Positions 1 to 13,680 of a stretch of 64,000 nucleotides of DNA are shown here, one piece after another. The stretch covers positions 124,001 to 188,000 of the forward strand of contig CANTAL010000209.1 of NCBI GenBank assembly GCA_947650365.1, in the 5' to 3' direction. Numbering within the stretch: the stretch's first letter is position 1; every line of letters begins with the position of its first letter. The position numbers and the translations under genes are program-made. Source of the DNA: Chamaelirium japonicum. Taxonomy: Eukaryota; Streptophyta; Magnoliopsida; Liliales; Melanthiaceae. The notes below the pieces were generated by a model. That model ran no database searches. It was not told the origin of the DNA and saw only the letters and a list, made by a program, of their open reading frames with translations.

Positions 1-706
1 ACGATCTATTCTAATTCATTCGCACGATCCATTCTAATTCATTCATACGATCCATTCTAATTCATTCGTACGATCCATTCTAATTCATTCGCATGATCCA
101 TTCTAATTCATTCGTACGATACAATCTAATTCATTCATATGATCCATTCTAATTCAGTAGTACAATCCATTCTAATTCAGTAGTACGATTCATTCTAATT
201 CATTCACATGATCCATTCAAATTCATTCGTACGATCCATTCTATTTCATTCGTACGATCCATTCTTTCTCATTCGGATGATCCATTCTAATTCATTCGCA
301 CGAATTTATCCATTCTAATTCATTCGTACGATCCATTCTAATTCATTCGCACGATCCATACTAATTCATTCGTACGATCCATTCTAATTCATTCGGAACA
401 ATGTATCTATTCTAATTCATTTGTATGATCCATTCTAATTCATTCGCACGATCCATTCTAATTCATTCGCACGATCCATTCTAATTCATTCGCATGATCC
501 ATTCTAATTCATTCGCACGATCCATTCTAATTCATTCGTACGATCCATTCTAATTCATTTGTACGATCCATTCTAATTTATTCGCACGAATGTATCCATT
601 TTACTTCATTCGTACAATCCATTCTAGTTCATTTGTACGATCCATTCTAATTCATTCGCACGATCCATTCAAATTCATTCGTACGATACAATCTAATTCA
701 TTCGCA
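1..706 (+). repeat. Satellite block, plus orientation
   Basis: About 30 plus-oriented 23-bp units run from the window edge, including several 'CAGTAGTACAATCC' degenerate units near 165-185. The block is open on the left, so the array continues outside the window. It flips to minus at about 706 within CATTCGCATGAA. Confidence 0.88.
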
Positions 707-2238
707 TGAAAGAATTAGAATGGATCGTAGGAATGAATTAAAATGGATCGTACGAATGAATTAGATTGGATCGTGCAAATGAATTAGAATGGATCGTACG
801 AATGAATTAGAATGGATCTAGAATGGATACATTCGTTCGAATGAATTAGAAAGGATCGTACGAATGAATTAGAATGGATCGTGCGAATGAATTAGAATGG
901 ATCGTATGAATGAATTAGAATGGATCGTGCGAATGAATTAGAATAGATCGTACAAATGAATTAGAATGGATCGTACGAATGAATTAGAATGGATTGTACG
1001 ACTGAATTAGAATGGATCGTACGAATGAATTAGAATGGATCGTACGAATGAATTAGATTGTATCGTACGAATGAATTAGAATGGATCGTGCGAATGAATT
1101 CGAATGGATCGTACGAATGAATTAGAATGGATTGTATGATCATACGAATGAATTAGAATGGATCGTACGAATGAATTTGAATGGCTCATACGAATGAATT
1201 AGAATGGATCGTACGAATGAATTAGAATGGATCGTGCGAATGAATTAGAATGGATCATATGAATGAATTAGAATGGATTTTATGAATGAATTAGAATGGA
1301 TCATGCGAATGAATTAGAATAGATCGTACGAATGAATTAGAATGGATACATTCGTGCGAATGAATTAGAATGGATCGTACGAGTGAATTAGAATGGATCA
1401 TGCGAATGAATTAGAATGGATCGTACGAATGAATTAGAATGGATCATACGAATGAATTAGAATGGATCATGCGAATGAATTAGAATGGATCGTACGAATG
1501 AATTAGAATGGATCTTATGAATGAATTAGAATGGATCGTGCGAATGAATTAGAATAGATCGTACAAATGAATTAGAATGGATCGTACGAATGAATTAGAA
1601 TGGATTGTACGACTGAATTAGAATGGATCATACGAATGAATTAGATTGTATCGTACGAATGAATTAGAATTGATCGTGCGAATGAATTAGAATGGATCGT
1701 ATGAATGAATTAGAATGGATCGTGCGAATGAATTAGAATAGATCGTACGAATGAATTAGAATGGATACATTCGTGCGAATGAATTAGAATGGATCGTACG
1801 AATGAATTAGAATGGATACATTCGTGCGAATGAATTACAATAGATCGTACGAATGAATTAGAATGGATTCATTCATGCGAATGAATTAGAATGGATCGTA
1901 CGAATGAATTAGAATGGATCGTGCGAATGAATTAGAATGGATCATATGAATGAATTAGAATTGATCGTTCGAATGAATTAGAATGGATCGTACGAATGAA
2001 TTAGAATCAATCGTACGAATGAATTAGAATGGATCGTGCGAATGAATTAGAATGGATCGTACAAATGAATTAGAATGGATCGTACGAATGAATTTGAATA
2101 GATCGTACGAATGAATTAGAATCGATCGTACGAATGAATTCTAATTAGAATCGATCTATTCGTGCAAAAGAATGGATCGTGCGAATGAATTAGAATCGTA
2201 CAATTCATTCTAAGATTATATCGTATGAATGAATTATA
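707..2238 (-). repeat. Satellite block, minus orientation
   Basis: About 65 minus-oriented units with scattered 28-bp variants (GGATACATTCGTGC). The right end, about 2130-2238, is degenerate: a GAATTC-centred partial flip and irregular units precede the next plus block. Confidence 0.87.
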
Positions 2239-2870
2239 ATTCATTCGTACGATTTATTCTAATTCAGTCGTACGATCGATTCTAATTCATTCGTACGATC
2301 CATTCTAATTCATTCGCACGATCCAATCTAATTCATTCGTACGATCCATTCTTATTCATTCGTACGATCCATTCTAATTCATTCGCACGATCCATTCTAA
2401 TTCATTCGTACAATCCATTCTAATTCATTCACACGAATGTATTCATTCTAATTCATTCGTACGATCCATTCTAATTCATTTGTACGATCTATTCTAATTC
2501 ATTCGTACGATCCATTCAAATTCATTCGCATGATCCATTCTAATTCATTCGTACGATACAATCTAATTCATACGTATGATCCATTCTAATTCAGTCGTAC
2601 AATCCTTTCTAATTCATTCATACGAACCATTCTAATGGATCGTACGAATGAATTAGAATGGATACATTCGTGCGAATGAATTAGAATAGATCGTATGAAT
2701 GAATTAGAATAGATACCTTCGTGCGATCCATTCTAATTCATTCGTACGATCCATTCTAATTCATTTGTACGATACATTCTAATTCATTCCTACGATACAA
2801 TCTAATTCATTCGAACGATCCATTCTAATTCATTAGTGTGATCCATTCTAATTCATTCTAATTCATTCTA
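2239..2870 (+). repeat. Satellite block, plus with a short minus patch
   Basis: Plus-oriented units, interrupted by a minus patch of about four units at 2637-2722. The patch ends at the palindromic core (CTTCGTGCGATCC). The segment from about 2690 is shared nearly base for base with 38180-38360. Confidence 0.85.
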
Positions 2871-3010
2871 ATGGATCGTGGTAATGAATTAGATTATATC
2901 GTATGAATTAGAATTAATCGTTTGTATCATACAAATTAGAATGAATGATTACAAATTCATTCGTAAGAATGAATTCATTCTAAGATCCAATCTAATTCAT
3001 TCGCACGAAT
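2871..3010 (+). repeat. Non-canonical satellite module, copy 1
   Basis: This stretch of about 140 bp does not follow the 23-bp rhythm. It begins ATGGATCGTGGTAATG and contains the inverted repeat TTTGTAT-C-ATACAAA and the 14-bp palindrome GAATGAATTCATTC. It sits at a plus-to-minus switch. Near-identical copies lie at 38361-38500 and 62152-62290, with a reverse-complement copy at 30446-30594. Function unknown; it could be an old rearrangement breakpoint that later spread by duplication. Confidence 0.85.
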
Positions 3011-3716
3011 GGATCGTGCGAATGAATTATAATGGATCGTACGAATGAATTAGAATGGATCGTACGAATGAATTAGAGTGGATCGTATGAATGAATTAGA
3101 ATGGATCGTACGAATGAATTAGAATAGATCGTACGAATGAATTAGAATGGATACATTCGTGCGAATGAATTAGAATGAATCGTACGAATGAATTAGAATG
3201 GATCATGCGAATGAATTAGAATGGATCGTACGAATGAATAAGAATGGATCGTACGAATGAATTAGATTGGATCGTGCGAATGAAATAGAATGGATCGTAC
3301 GAATGAATTAGAATGGATCATACGATTGAATTAGAATAGATCGTGCGAATGAATTTGAATGGATATATTCGTGCGAATGAATTAGAATGGATCGTACGAA
3401 TGAGTTAGAATGGATCGTGCGAATGAATTAGAATGGATCGTACGAATGAATAAGATTGTATCGTCCGAATGAATTAAAATGGATCGTTCGAATGAATTAG
3501 AATGGATCGTACGAATGAATTAGAATGGATCATACGAATGAATTAGATTGTATCGTACGAATGAATTAGAATGGATCATGCGAATGAATTAGAATGGATC
3601 GTACGAATGAATTAGAATGGATCGTGCGAATAAATAAGAATAGATCGTGCGAATGAATTAGAATGGATCGTACGAATGAATTAGATTGGATCGTGCGAAT
3701 GAATTAGATTGGATAA
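3011..3716 (-). repeat. Satellite block, minus orientation
   Basis: About 30 minus-oriented units follow the module and end in a flip at 'GATTGGATAATTCACACG', which lacks the usual core-centred symmetry. Confidence 0.86.
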
Positions 3717-4038
3717 TTCACACGATCCAATCTAATTCATTCGTACGATCCATTCTAATTCATTCGTACGATCCATTCTAATTCATTCGCACGATCCATT
3801 CTAATTCATTCGTACAATCCATTCTAATTCATTCGCACAAATGTATCCATTCTAATTCATTCGTACGATCCATTCTAATTCATTTGTACGATCTATTCTA
3901 ATTCATTTGTACGATCCATTCTAATTCATTCGCATGATCCATTCTAATTCATTCGTACGATACAATCTAATTCATACGTATGATCCATTCTAATTCAGTC
4001 GTATAATCCTTTCTAATTCATTCATACGAACCATTCTA
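3717..4038 (+). repeat. Satellite block, plus orientation
   Basis: About 14 plus units. The right end (CATACGAACCATTCTAAT) matches the ends of the plus blocks at about 2636 and 11486, so the same junction recurs three times. Confidence 0.85.
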
Positions 4039-4865
4039 ATAGATCGTATGAATGAATTAGAATGGATACATTCGTGTGAATGAATTAGAATAGATCGTAT
4101 GAATGAATTAGAATAGATTGTGCGAATGAATTAGAATGGATCGTACAAATGAATTAGAATGGATCGTGCGAATGAATTAGAATAGATACATTCGTTAGAG
4201 TAAGAATGGATTGTGCGAATGAGTAAGAATGGATCGTATGAATGAATTAGAATGAATTAGATTGTATCGTACGAATGAATTAGAATGGATCGTGCGAATG
4301 AATTAGAATGGATCGTACGAATGAATTAGAATGGATCGTATGAATGAATTAGAATAGATCGTACGAATGATTTAGATTGTTTCGTACGAATGAATTAGAA
4401 TGGATCGTACGAATGAATTAGAATGGATCTTACGAATGAGTAAGAATGGATCGTATGAATGAAATAGAATGGATCGTACGAATGAATTTGAATGGATCGT
4501 GCGAACGAATTAGAATGGATCGTACGAATGAACTAGAATGGATCGTAAGAATGAAGTAGAATGGATACATTCAAGCGAATGAATTAGAATGGATCATACG
4601 AATGAATTAGAATGAATTAGAATGGATTCGGCTAATTAACTAGAATGGATTAGAATGGATCATGCGAATGAATTAGAATGGATCGTGCGAATGAATTAGA
4701 ATAGATTGTGCGAATAAATTAGATTGGATTGTACGAATGAATTAGAATAGATCGTGCGAATGAATTAGAATGGATCGTGCGAAAGAATTAGAATGGATCG
4801 TATGAATGAATTAGAATGGATCGTGCGAATGAATTAGAATAGATCGTACGAATGATTTAGAATGA
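4039..4865 (-). repeat. Satellite block, minus orientation, with irregular insert
   Basis: Minus units with several 'GAGTAAGAATGG' variants. An irregular stretch at about 4615-4660 (GATTCGGCTAATTAACTAG) also occurs at about 62993-63030 on the far side of the retrotransposons. Confidence 0.86.
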
Positions 4866-5757
4866 TTCTTACTCATTCGTACGATCCAATCTAATTCATT
4901 CACACGATCCATTCTAATTCATTCGTACGATCCATTCTAATTCATTCGCACGAATGTATCCATTCTAATTCATTCGTACGATCTATTCTAATTCATTCGT
5001 ACGATCCATTCTAATTCATTCATACGATCCATTCTAATTCATTCGTACGATCCATTCTAATTCATTCGCACGATCCATTCTAATTCATTCGTACGATCCA
5101 TTCTAATTCATTCGCACGATCCATTCTAATTCATTCGTACAATCCATTCTAATTCATTCGCACGAATGTATCCATTCTAATTCATTCGTTCGATCTATTC
5201 TAATTCATTCGCAAGATCCATTCTAATTCATTCATACGATCCATTCTAATTCATTTGTACGATCCATTCTAATTCATTCGCACGATCCATTCTAATTCGT
5301 TCGTACGATCCATTCGAATTCATTCATACGATCTATTCTAATTCATTCGCACGATCCATTCTAATTCATTCGCACGATCAATTCTAATTCATTCATATGA
5401 TCCATTCTAATTCATTCGCACGATCCATTCTAATTCATTCATACGATCCATTCTAATTCATTCGCACGAATGTATCCATTCTAATTCATTCGTACGATCG
5501 ATTCTAATTCAGTCGTACGATCGATTCGAATTCATTCGTACGATCCATTCTAATTCATTCTCATGAATGGATCGTACGAATGAAGTAGAATGGATACATT
5601 CGCACGATCCATTATAATTCATTCGCACGATTGTTTCCATTCGAATTCATTCGTACGATCCATTCTAATTCATTCGCACGATCCATTCTAATTCATTCGT
5701 ACGATTGATTCTAATTCATTCGCACAAATGTATCCATTCTAATTCATACGCATGATC
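4866..5757 (+). repeat. Satellite block, plus, with one-unit minus patch
   Basis: Plus units with a minus patch of about 35 bp at 5564-5600 (GAATGAAGTAGAATGG). The patch re-flips at ATTCGCACGATCC. The patch and its flanks recur 2532 bp downstream. Confidence 0.86.
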
Positions 5758-7097
5758 GTACGAATGAATTCTAATTAGAATGGATCGTGCGAATTAGATT
5801 GTATCATACGAATGAATTTGTATGGTTCGTACGAATGAATTAGAATGGATCGTACGAATGAATTAGAATGGATCGTACGAATGAATTAGATTGTATCGTA
5901 CGAATGAATTAGAATGGATCGTGCGAATGAATTAGAATGGATCGTACGAATGAATTAGAATAGATCGTACGAATGAATTAGAATGGATGTATGAATGAAT
6001 TAGAATGGATCATGCGAATGAATTATAATAGATCGTACGAATGAATTAGAATGGATCCTACGAATGAATTAGAATGGATCGTACGAATGAATTAGAATGG
6101 ATCGTGCGAATGAATTAGAATTGATCGTACGAATGAATTAGAATAGATCGTATGAATGAATTAGAATGGATCGTACGAATGAATGGATCGTATGAATGAA
6201 TTAGAATGGATCGTGCGAATGAATGAGAATGGATCGTGCGAATGAATTAGAATGGATCGTACGAATGAATTAGAATGGATTGTACGACTGAATTAGAATG
6301 GATCGTGCGAATGAATTAGAATGGATCATACGAATGAATTAGAATTGATCATACGAATGGATTAGATTGGATCGTGCGAATGAATTAGAATGGATCGTAC
6401 GAATGAATTAGAATGGATCATACAAATGAATTAGAATAGATCGTACGAATGAATTTGAATGGATACATTCGTGTGAATGAATTAGAATGGATCATACGAA
6501 TGAATTAGAATGGATCGTGCGAATGAATTAGAATGGATCATACGAAAGAATTAGAATTGATCGTACGAATGAATTAGAATGGATCGTACGATTGAATTAG
6601 AATGGATCGTGCGAATGAATTAGAATAGATCGTACGAATGAATTAGAATGGATGTATGAATGAATTAGAATGGATCGTGCGAAAGAATTACAATAGATCG
6701 TACGAATGAATTAGAATGGATCGTACGAATGAATTAGAATGGATCGTGCGAATGAATTAGAATGGATCGTACGAATGAATTAGAATGGATCGTACGAATG
6801 AATTAGATTGGATCGTGCGAATGAATTAGAATGGATCGTACGACTGAATTAGAATAGATCGTACGAATGAATTAGAATGGATACATTCGTTCGAATGAAT
6901 TAGAATGGATCGTACGATTGAATTAGAATGGATCATGAGAATGAATTAGAATGGATCATATGAATGAATTAGAATTGATCGTGCGAATGAATTAGAATGG
7001 ATCATATGAATGAATTAGAATTGATCGTGCGAATGAATTAGAATGGATCGTGCGAATGAATTAGAATGGATCGTACGAATGAATTAGAATGGATTGT
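5758..7097 (-). repeat. Satellite block, minus orientation
   Basis: About 58 minus units, including the shortened form GAATGGATGTATGAATG at about 5986 and 6650. It flips to plus at GGATTGTACGATC. Duplicated as 8287-9699. Confidence 0.88.
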
Positions 7098-8286
7098 ACG
7101 ATCTATTCTAATTCATTCATAAGATCCATTCTAATTCATTCGCACGATCCATTCTAATTCATTCGTACGATCCATTCTAATTCATTCGAACGAATGTATC
7201 CATTCTAGATCCATTCTAATTCATTCGTACGATCCATTCTAATTCATTTGCACGATCCAATCTAATTCATTCGTACGATCCATTCTAATTCATTCGCACG
7301 ATCCATTCTAATTCATTCGCACGAATGTATCCATTCTAATTCATTCGTAAGATCCATTCGCACGAATGTATCCATTCTTATTCATTCGCACGATCCATTC
7401 TAATTCATTCGTACAATCCATTATAATTCATTCGCACGAATGTATCCATTCTAATTCATTCGCACGATCCATTCTAATTCATTCGTACGATCCATTCTAA
7501 TTCATTCGTACGATCCATTCTAATTCATTCGCACGATCCATTCTAATTCATTCGTACGATACAATCTAATTCATTCATAGGATCCATTCTAATTCAGTCG
7601 TACAATCCATTCTAATTCATTCGTACGATCCATTCTAATTCATTCGCACGATCAATTCTAATTCATTCATATGATCCATTCTAATTCATTCGCATCATCC
7701 ATTCTAATTCATTCGTACGATCCATTCTAATTCATTCGCACGAATGTATCCATTCTAATTCATTCATACGATCCATTCTAATTCATTCGTACGATCCATT
7801 CTAATTCATTCGCACGATCCATTCTAATTCGTTCGTACGATCCATTCTAATTCATTCGTACGATCTATTCTAATTCATTCGCACGATCCATTCTAATTCA
7901 TTCGCACGATCAATTCTAATTCATTCATATGATCCATTCTAATTCATTCGCACGATCCGTTCTAATTCATTCATACGATCCATTCTAATTCATTCGCACG
8001 AATGTATCCATTTTCATTCATTCGTACGATCTATTCTAATTCAGTCGTACGATCGATTCTAATTCATTCGTACGATCCATTCTAATTCATTCGCATGAAT
8101 GGATCGTACGAATGAAGTAGAATGGATACATTCGCACGATCCATTGTAATTCATTCGCACGAATGTTTCCATTCTAATTCATTCGTACGATCCATTCTAA
8201 TTCATTCGCACGATCCATTCTAATTCATTCGTACGATCGATTCTAATTCATTCGCACAAATGTATCCATTCTAATTCATACGCATG
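7098..8286 (+). repeat. Satellite block, plus, with one-unit minus patch
   Basis: Plus units with the duplicated minus patch at 8095-8130. The block contains irregular truncated units around 7205 and 7350-7370. Confidence 0.87.
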
Positions 8287-9699
8287 ATCGTACGAATGAA
8301 TTCTAATTAGAATGGATCGTGCGAATTAGATTGTATCATACGAATGAATTTGTATGGTTCGTATGAATGAATTAGAATGGATCGTACGAATGAATTAGAA
8401 TGGATCGTACGAATGAATTAGATTGTATCGTACGAATGAATTAGAATGAATCGTGCGAATAAATTAGAATGGATCGTACGAATGAATTAGAATAGATCGT
8501 ACGAATGAATTAGAATGGATGTATGAATGAATTAGAATGGATCGTGTGAATGAATTACAATAGATCGTACGAATGAATTAGAATGGATCGTACGAATGAA
8601 TTAGAATGGATCGTACGAATGAATTAGGATGGATCGTGCGAATGAATTAGAATTGATCGTACGAATGAATTAGAATAGATCGTATGAATGAATTAGAATG
8701 GATCGTACGAATGAATGGATCGTATGAAAGAATTAGAATGGATCGTGCGAATGAATTAGAATGGATCGTGCGAATGAATTAGAATGGATCGTATGAATGA
8801 ATTAGAATGGATTGTACGACTGAATTAGAATGGATCGTGCGAATGAATTAGAATGGATCATACGAATGAATTAGAATTGATCATACGAATGGATTAGATT
8901 GGATCGTGCGAATGAATTAGAATGGATCGTACGAATGAATTAGAATGGATCATACAAATGAATTAGAATAGATCGTACGAATGAATTAGAATGGATACAT
9001 TCGTGCGAATGAATTAGAATGGATCATACGAATGAATTAGAATGGATCGTGCGAATGAATTAGAATGGATCATGCGAATGAATTAGAATTGATCGTACGA
9101 ATGAATTAGAATGGATCGTACGAATGAATTATAATGGATCGTACGAATGAATTAGAATGGATCGTACGAATGAATTAGAATGGATCATACTAATGAATTA
9201 GAATGGATCGTGCGAATAAATTAGAATAGATCGTACGAATGAATTAGAATGGATGTATGAATGAATTAGAATGGATCGTGCGAATGAATTACAATAGATC
9301 GTACGAATGAATTAGAATGGATCGTACGAATGAATTAGAATGGATCGTACGAATGAATTAGAATGGATCGTGCGAATGAATTAGAATGGATCGTACGAAT
9401 GAATTAGATTGGATCGTGCGAATGAATTAGAATGGATCGTACGACTGAATTAGAATAGATCATACGAATGAATTAGAATGGATACATTCGTGCGAATGAA
9501 TTAGAATGGATCGTACGAATGAATTAGAATGGATCGTGAGAATGAATTAGAATGGATCATATGAATGAATTAGAATTGATCGTGCGAATGAATTAGAATG
9601 GATCATATGAATGAATTAGAATTGATCATGCGAATGAATTAGAATGGATCGTGCGAATGAATTAGAATGGATCATACGAATGAATTAGAATGGATTGTA
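8287..9699 (-). repeat. Satellite block, minus orientation
   Basis: Second copy of the 5758-7097 block. It is about 70 bp longer because of roughly three extra monomers near 9110-9200. It flips at GGATTGTACGATCC. Confidence 0.88.
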
Positions 9700-11042
9700 C
9701 GATCCATTCTAATTCATTCATAACATCCATTCTAATTCATTCGCACGATCCATTCAAATTCATTCGTACGATCCATTCTAATTCATTCGAACGAATGAAT
9801 CCATTCTAGATCCATTCTAATTCATTCGTACGATCCATTCTAATTCATTTGCACGATCCAATCTAATTCATTCGTACAATCCATTCTAATTCATTCGCAC
9901 GATCTATTCTAATTCATTCGCACGAATGTATCTATTCTAATTCATTCGTACGATCCATTCGCACGAATGTATCCATTTTTATTCATTCGCACGATCCATT
10001 CTAATTCATTCGTACAATCCATTCTAATTCATTCGCACGAATGTATCCATTCTAATTCATTCGCACGATCCATTCTAATTCATTCGTACGATCCATTCTA
10101 ATTCATTCGTATGATCCATTCTAATTCATTCGCACGATCCATTCTAATTCATTCGTACGATACAATCTAATTCATTCGTAGGATCCATTCTAATTCAGTC
10201 GTACAATCCATTCTAATTCATTCGTACGATCCATTCTAATTCATTCGCACGATCCATTCTAATTCATTCGCACGATCAATTCTAATTCATTCATATGATC
10301 CATTCTAATTCATTCCCATGATCCATTCTAATTCATTCGTACGATCCATTCTAATTCATTCGCACGAATGTATCCATTCTAATTCATTCATACGATCCAT
10401 TCTAATTCATTCGTACGATCCATTCTAATTCATTCGCACGATCCATTCTAATTCATTCGTACGATCCATTCTAATTCATTCGCACGATCCATTCTAATTC
10501 ATTCGTACGATCCATTCTAATTCATTCGCACGATCCATTCTAATTCATTCGTACGAATGTATCCATTCTAATTCATTCGTTCGATCTATTCTAATTCATT
10601 CGCAAGATCCATTCTAATTCATTCATACGATCGATTCTAATTCATTCGCACAAATGTATCCATTCTAATTCATTCGTACGATCTATTCTAATTCATTCGC
10701 ACGATCCATTCTAATTCATTCGCATGAATTCATTCGTACAATCCATTCTAATTCATTCGCACGAATGTATCCATTCTAATTCATTCGTACGATCCATTCT
10801 AATTCATTTGTACGATCTATTCTAATTCATTCGTACGATCCATTCTAATTCATTCGCACGATCCATTCTAATTCATTCGTACGATCCACTCTAATTCAGT
10901 CGTACAATCCATTTTAATTCATTCGTACGATCCATTCTAATTCATTCGTATGATCCATTCTAATTCATTCGTACGATCCATTCTAATTCATTCGCACGAT
11001 CCATTCTAATTCATTCATACGATCCATTCTAATTCATTCGCA
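9700..11042 (+). repeat. Satellite block, plus orientation
   Basis: About 58 plus units, with regularly spaced 28-bp variants. It ends at an off-core flip, CATTCGCAATGAATT, that also occurs at 25064. Confidence 0.88.
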
Positions 11043-12017
11043 ATGAATTAGAATGGATCGTACGAATGAATTAGATTGTATCGTACGAATGAATTAGAAT
11101 GGATCGTGCGAATGAATTAGAATGGATCGTACGAATGAATTAGAATGGATCGTATGAATGAATTAGAATGGATCGTGCGAATGAATTAGAATGGATCGTA
11201 CGAATGAATTAGAATGGATCGTGCGAATGAATTAGAATGGATCGTACGAATGAATTAGAATAGATCGTACGAATGAATTAGAATGGATCGTACGATCTGT
11301 TCTAATTCATTCGTACGATCCATTCTAATTCATTTGTACGATCTATTCTAATTTATTCGTACGATCCATTCTAATTCATTCGCATGATCCATTCTAATTC
11401 ATTCGTACGATACAATCTAATTCATACGTATGATCCATTCTAATTCAGTCGTACAAACCTTTCTAATTCATTCATACGAACCATTCTAATAGATCGTACG
11501 AATGAATTAGAATGGATACATTCGTACGAATGAATTAGAATGGATCATACGAATGAATTAGAATGGATCATGCGAATGAATTAGAATGGATCGTACGAAT
11601 GAATTAGAATAGATACATTCGTGTGAATTAATTAGAATGGATCGTACGAATGAGTATGAATGGATCGTACGAATGAATTAGAATGGATACATTCGTGCGA
11701 ATGAATTAGAATGGATCGTACGAATGAATTAGAATGGATCGTGTGAATGAATTAGATTGGATCGTGCGAATGAATTAGAATGGATCGTACGAATGAATTA
11801 GAATGGATCGTATGAATGAATTAGAATGGATCGTACCAATGAATTAGAATAGATCGTACGAATGAATTAGAATGGATACATTCGTGCGAATGAATTAGAA
11901 TGGATCGTACGAATGAGTTAGAATGGATCGTACGAATGAATTAGAATGGATCGTGCGAATGAATTCTAATTCATTCATATGATCGTGCGAATGAATTAGA
12001 ATGGATCGTACGAATGG
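11043..12017 (-). repeat. Satellite mosaic, mostly minus
   Basis: Minus units 11043-11292, a plus patch 11293-11487 and minus units 11490-11962. A single plus unit and a single minus unit follow before the flip at GGATCC (12016-12021). The 11289-11294 flip is centred on CGTACG. Confidence 0.83.
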
Positions 12018-12963
12018 ATCCATTCTAATTCATTCGCACGATCCATTCTAATTCATTCGTACGATACAATCTAATTCATTCGTACGATCCATTCTAATTC
12101 ATTCGTACGATCCATTCTAATTCATTCGTACTATCCATTCTAATTCATTCGCACGATCCATTCTAATTCATTCGTACGATACAATCTAATTCATTCGTAC
12201 AATTCATTCTAATTCATTCGTACGATCCATTCTAATTCATTCGTACTATCCATTCTAATTCATTCGCACGATCCATTCTAATTCATTCGTACGATACAAT
12301 CTAATTCATTCGTACGATCCATTCTAATTCATTCGTACGATCCATTCTAATTCATTCGCACGATCCATTCTAATTCATTCGTACGATACAATCTAATTCA
12401 TTCGTACGATCGATTCTAATTCATTCGTATGATCCATTCTAATTCATTCGTACTATCATTCTAATTCATTCGCACGATCCATTCTAATTCATTCGTACGA
12501 TACAATCTAATTCATTCGTACGATCCATTCTAATTCATTCGTACGATCCATTCTAATTCATTCGTACTATCCATTCTAATTCATTCGCACAATCCATTCT
12601 AATTCATTCGTACGATCCATTCTAATTCATTCGCACGATCCATTCTAATTCATTCGTACAATCCATTCTAATTCATTCGCACGAATGTATCCATTCTAAT
12701 TCATTCGTACGATCCATTCTAATTCATTCGCACGATCTATTCTAATTCATTCATACGATCTATTTTAATTCATTCATACAATCCATTCTAATTCTTTCGC
12801 ACGAATGTATCCATTCTAATTCATTCGTACGATCCATTCTAATTCATTCGCACGATCCATTCTAATTCATTCGCACGATCTATTCTAATTCATTCGTACG
12901 ATCCAATCTAATTCATTCGTACGATCCATTATAATTCATTCGTACAATCCATTCTAATTCATT
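12018..12963 (+). repeat. Satellite block, plus, near-identical local copies
   Basis: Plus units in which a local super-unit of about five monomers, marked by GTACTATCC and GTACGATACAATC, is repeated several times at 12060-12560. This suggests recent local amplification. Confidence 0.86.
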
Positions 12964-13680
12964 AGATTGGATTGTACGAATTAATTAGAATGGATTGTGC
13001 GAATGAATTAGAATGGATCGTAAGAATGAATTAGAATGGATCGTATGAATGAATTAGAATGGATCGTGCGAATGAATTAAAATGGATACATTCGTGCGAA
13101 TGAATTAGAATGGATCGTACGAATGAATTAGAATGGATCGTGCGAATGAATTAGAATGGATCGTACGAATGAATTAGAATGGATACATTCGTGCGAAAGA
13201 ATTAGAATGGATTGTATGAATGAATTAGAATGGATCGTATGAATGAATTAGAATAGATCGTGCGAATGAATTAGAATGGATCGTACGAATGAATTAGAAT
13301 GGATACCATATGAATGAATTAGAATGGATCGTGCGAATGAATTAGAATGGATCGTACGAATGAATTAGAATGGATCATACGAATGAATTAGAATGGATCG
13401 TACGAATGAATTAGAATGGATTGTACTTCTGAATTAGAATGGATCGTACGAATGAATTAGAATGGATCATGCGAATGAATTAGAATGGATCGTACGAATG
13501 AATTAGAATTAGAATGAATAAGAATGGATCGTGCGAATGAATTAGAATGGATCGTACGAAAGAATTAGAATTGATCGTGCGAATAAATTAGAATGGATCG
13601 TGCGAATGAATTAGAATGGATCGTACGAATGAATTAGAATGGATCGTACGAATGAATTAAAATGGATCGTATGAATGAAT
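12964..13680 (-). repeat. Satellite block, minus orientation
   Basis: About 31 minus units with three or more 28-bp variants. The right end flips at a GAATTC. Confidence 0.86.

Larger units (their letters stand above)
5230..10360. repeat. 2.53-2.60-kb segmental tandem duplication across flips
   Basis: TAATTCGTTCG (5293/7825) and CATGAATGGATCG (5562/8094) are 2532 bp apart. Later markers (GATGTATGAATG, 6651/9252) are about 2601 bp apart because copy 2 gained about three monomers. The unit includes several orientation flips, so the flips predate the duplication. Confidence 0.84.
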
